Below are positions 63,187-64,000 of a stretch of 64,000 nt of DNA, piece after piece; position 1 is the first letter of the stretch; each line of letters begins with the position of its first letter. Location: positions 62,001 to 126,000 of the forward strand of contig NZ_BMIC01000003.1 in assembly GCF_014641635.1 (NCBI RefSeq), given 5' to 3'. The position numbers and the translations under genes were made by a program. This stretch comes from Aquaticitalea lipolytica. GTDB taxonomy: Bacteria; Bacteroidota; Bacteroidia; Flavobacteriales; Flavobacteriaceae. The notes under the pieces were generated by a model, which saw only the letters and a list, made by a program, of their open reading frames with translations, was not told where the DNA came from and ran no database searches.

Positions 63187-63270
63187 GGTGTACAACGTGT
63201 TTGTGTAAGCAAAAATGCAACGACCAAACGGTTTAACTAAAATAAGCAATGTTTTTTACACGGTGTTAGC
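63187..63270 (-). repeat. attC-like hairpin element C, inverted
   Basis: On the minus strand this reads GCTAAC at 63265-63270 to GTTGTACACC at 63187-63196. The arms 63203-63218 and 63246-63261 match at 12 of 16 positions, one of the mismatches being a G-T wobble. Elements A, B and D read GATAAC/GCTAAC to GTTG on the plus strand, so C is in the opposite orientation. It lacks the GTTTTTATT extension. It lies between the lipoprotein gene stop and the GTG start at 63174, 12 b from that start. Confidence 0.6.
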
Positions 63271-63284
63271 AAACGTATTTTTTG

Positions 63285-63839
63285 TCAGAAGCTAAATTCC
63301 AATACTACAATTCGTTTATGAAAATAATCATTAAAATCAGGATTCGAACTTAAAATTCCGTTAACTACTAATTCGTTTTGCATCATTCCAGCTGCTTCTC
63401 GTTTTTCCCAATACTTATTAATCAAATTATCAGAATCTTTTACAACATAGAGTGCTTGCATATATTTACCAATATTGTTTACGCTAATTGTTTCGATGGA
63501 ATCTTTTGAATTAATATCGAAATAATAATTCGTTTCATAAACTTCATTCCATAAACCACTTTCAATATATTCAGTAATAGTCTTTCTGGACATAAAACTG
63601 TAATTTTCATAATAGGATATTGTGTCCGAAATCATATCATTAAGATATTGTCGATAACCTTTTTCGGTTGTCAAATTCGGATATATTTTAGTTAAATTTA
63701 TTTCAAAGTCAGATACGAGTAAATTCAGAGCATTTGTCTGTCTTTCTCCTAATACTTTTTCAAATTCCGTAATTCGGTTGTCAGTTTGAGTACAACTAAA
63801 AGTCAAAACCAGAACTAAAACTAAATAAAATTTCTGCAT
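63285..63839 (-). CDS. Orphan lipoprotein of the hairpin array
   Basis: The 184-residue protein has a lipoprotein signal (FYLVLVLVLTFSC, Cys at about residue 16). A helical mature domain follows with ITEFEKVLGERQTNALNLLV, YLNDMISDTISYYENYSFMS and LYVVKDSDNLINKYWEKREA. It should be membrane-anchored on the periplasmic face. I do not recognise the family. It is flanked by hairpin D (upstream, 15 b before its ATG) and hairpin C (downstream), so it occupies one cassette-like unit. Confidence 0.7.
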   Translation of the reverse strand: MQKFYLVLVLVLTFSCTQTDNRITEFEKVLGERQTNALNLLVSDFEINLTKIYPNLTTEKGYRQYLNDMISDTISYYENYSFMSRKTITEYIESGLWNEVYETNYYFDINSKDSIETISVNNIGKYMQALYVVKDSDNLINKYWEKREAAGMMQNELVVNGILSSNPDFNDYFHKRIVVLEFSF

Positions 63840-63854
63840 TTCGTTTTTATGTTT

Positions 63855-63997
63855 GCTAACGGTCTAGTATAAGAATAGTAGCGGATTTACAGCCACTAAC
63901 TTTTCGTATGAACACAGACCTTTTTTATATTCACTTTGTTTCAGTTTAGCGATTAAACCGCTATTATTTTTATACATTGTTGGGCGCAGTTTTTATT
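63855..63997 (+). repeat. attC-like hairpin element D
   Basis: The left end is GCTAACGG (63855-63862). The arms 63867-63889 and 63953-63975 (23 bases each, including AGTAGCGG and CCGCTATT) match at 19 of 23 positions, two of the mismatches being G-T wobbles. The loop is about 63 b. The right end GTTGGGCGCAGTTTTTATT (63979-63997) begins with GTTGGGC, which exactly fits the attC R'-type consensus GTTRRRY. Read on the minus strand it gives GCCCAAC (RYYYAAC) first and GTTAGC last, the polarity expected of an attC site. Confidence 0.7.
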
Positions 63998-64000
63998 CGA

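Noticed and set aside
61531-63997. Hairpins A-D as ordinary rho-independent terminators
   Set aside because: Elements A and D have loops of about 60 b, the ends are conserved between elements, and no T-run follows in the direction of transcription of the array genes.
61531-63997. A canonical mobile integron
   Set aside because: No integrase gene or attI site is in the window and three of four core sites deviate from GTTRRRY/RYYYAAC; only an integron-like array is claimed.

Overview
This window is a chromosomal segment of a low-GC member of the Bacteroidota, very probably a marine Flavobacteriaceae. The signs are: four large proteins with type-B type IX secretion (T9SS) C-terminal domains, DUF6090 and DUF5606 proteins, LytTR regulators paired with TPR histidine kinases, promoter-like TAnnTTTG boxes of the Bacteroidota sigma factor instead of Shine-Dalgarno-rich leaders, and strong A+T codon bias. 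No rRNA, tRNA, CRISPR array, integrase or transposase was seen. Coding density is high and no gene-free stretch reaches 300 bases. The longest gaps (about 110-190 b) hold promoters, terminators or hairpin repeats.

Layout. 1-1.85 kb: end of an M28 peptidase gene, a DinB-like protein and a VOC protein (+). 1.87-7.9 kb (-): an acyltransferase locus (SGNH partner, MBOAT, DUF418) followed by three tandem DUF6090 membrane proteins. 7.9-11.8 kb (-): small exported NTF2-like, cupin-like and NAD-epimerase proteins. 11.98-14.6 kb: a TPR histidine kinase with a LytTR response regulator. 14.7-21.8 kb: lysA, a divergent ACT-domain protein, sucC, DUF1456, an esterase, a TerB-like protein and uvrB. 21.8-34.5 kb: four consecutive large T9SS type-B surface proteins, one with eleven ~95-residue repeats. 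34.5-46 kb: an ABC-2 exporter, heme A synthase, a CCA-adding-type enzyme, TsaC, a Kdo-kinase-like/GT2/Stealth envelope glycan group, dapD, ruvX, def and mazG. 46.2-60.1 kb (-): DUF349, aroE, two DUF368 transporters, a TPR protein, a class III aminotransferase, an OstA-like protein, purA, a Fur-family regulator and a RelA/SpoT enzyme. 60.2-61.5 kb: a HEXXH lipoprotein.

The most unusual region is 61.5-64 kb. Four small orphan genes, all on the minus strand, are separated by four long imperfect hairpins. Three of these hairpins share a 19-base end (GTTGnnnnCnGTTTTTATT) and a GCTAAC/GATAAC-type opposite end. Position, polarity and secondary structure resemble an integron cassette array (attC sites without a visible integrase), although the core sites deviate from the classical consensus. 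The fourth hairpin is inverted, and some repeats supply the C-terminal codons or stop codon of the upstream gene. The array continues to the end of the window, so its far boundary and any recombinase lie outside it.

Core metabolism and envelope functions are intermixed. Lysine/diaminopimelate synthesis (lysA, dapD), lipid-carrier recycling (DUF368), OstA-like envelope biogenesis, LPS-core/capsule-type transferases and T9SS surface proteins all point to a Gram-negative, surface-active bacterium.
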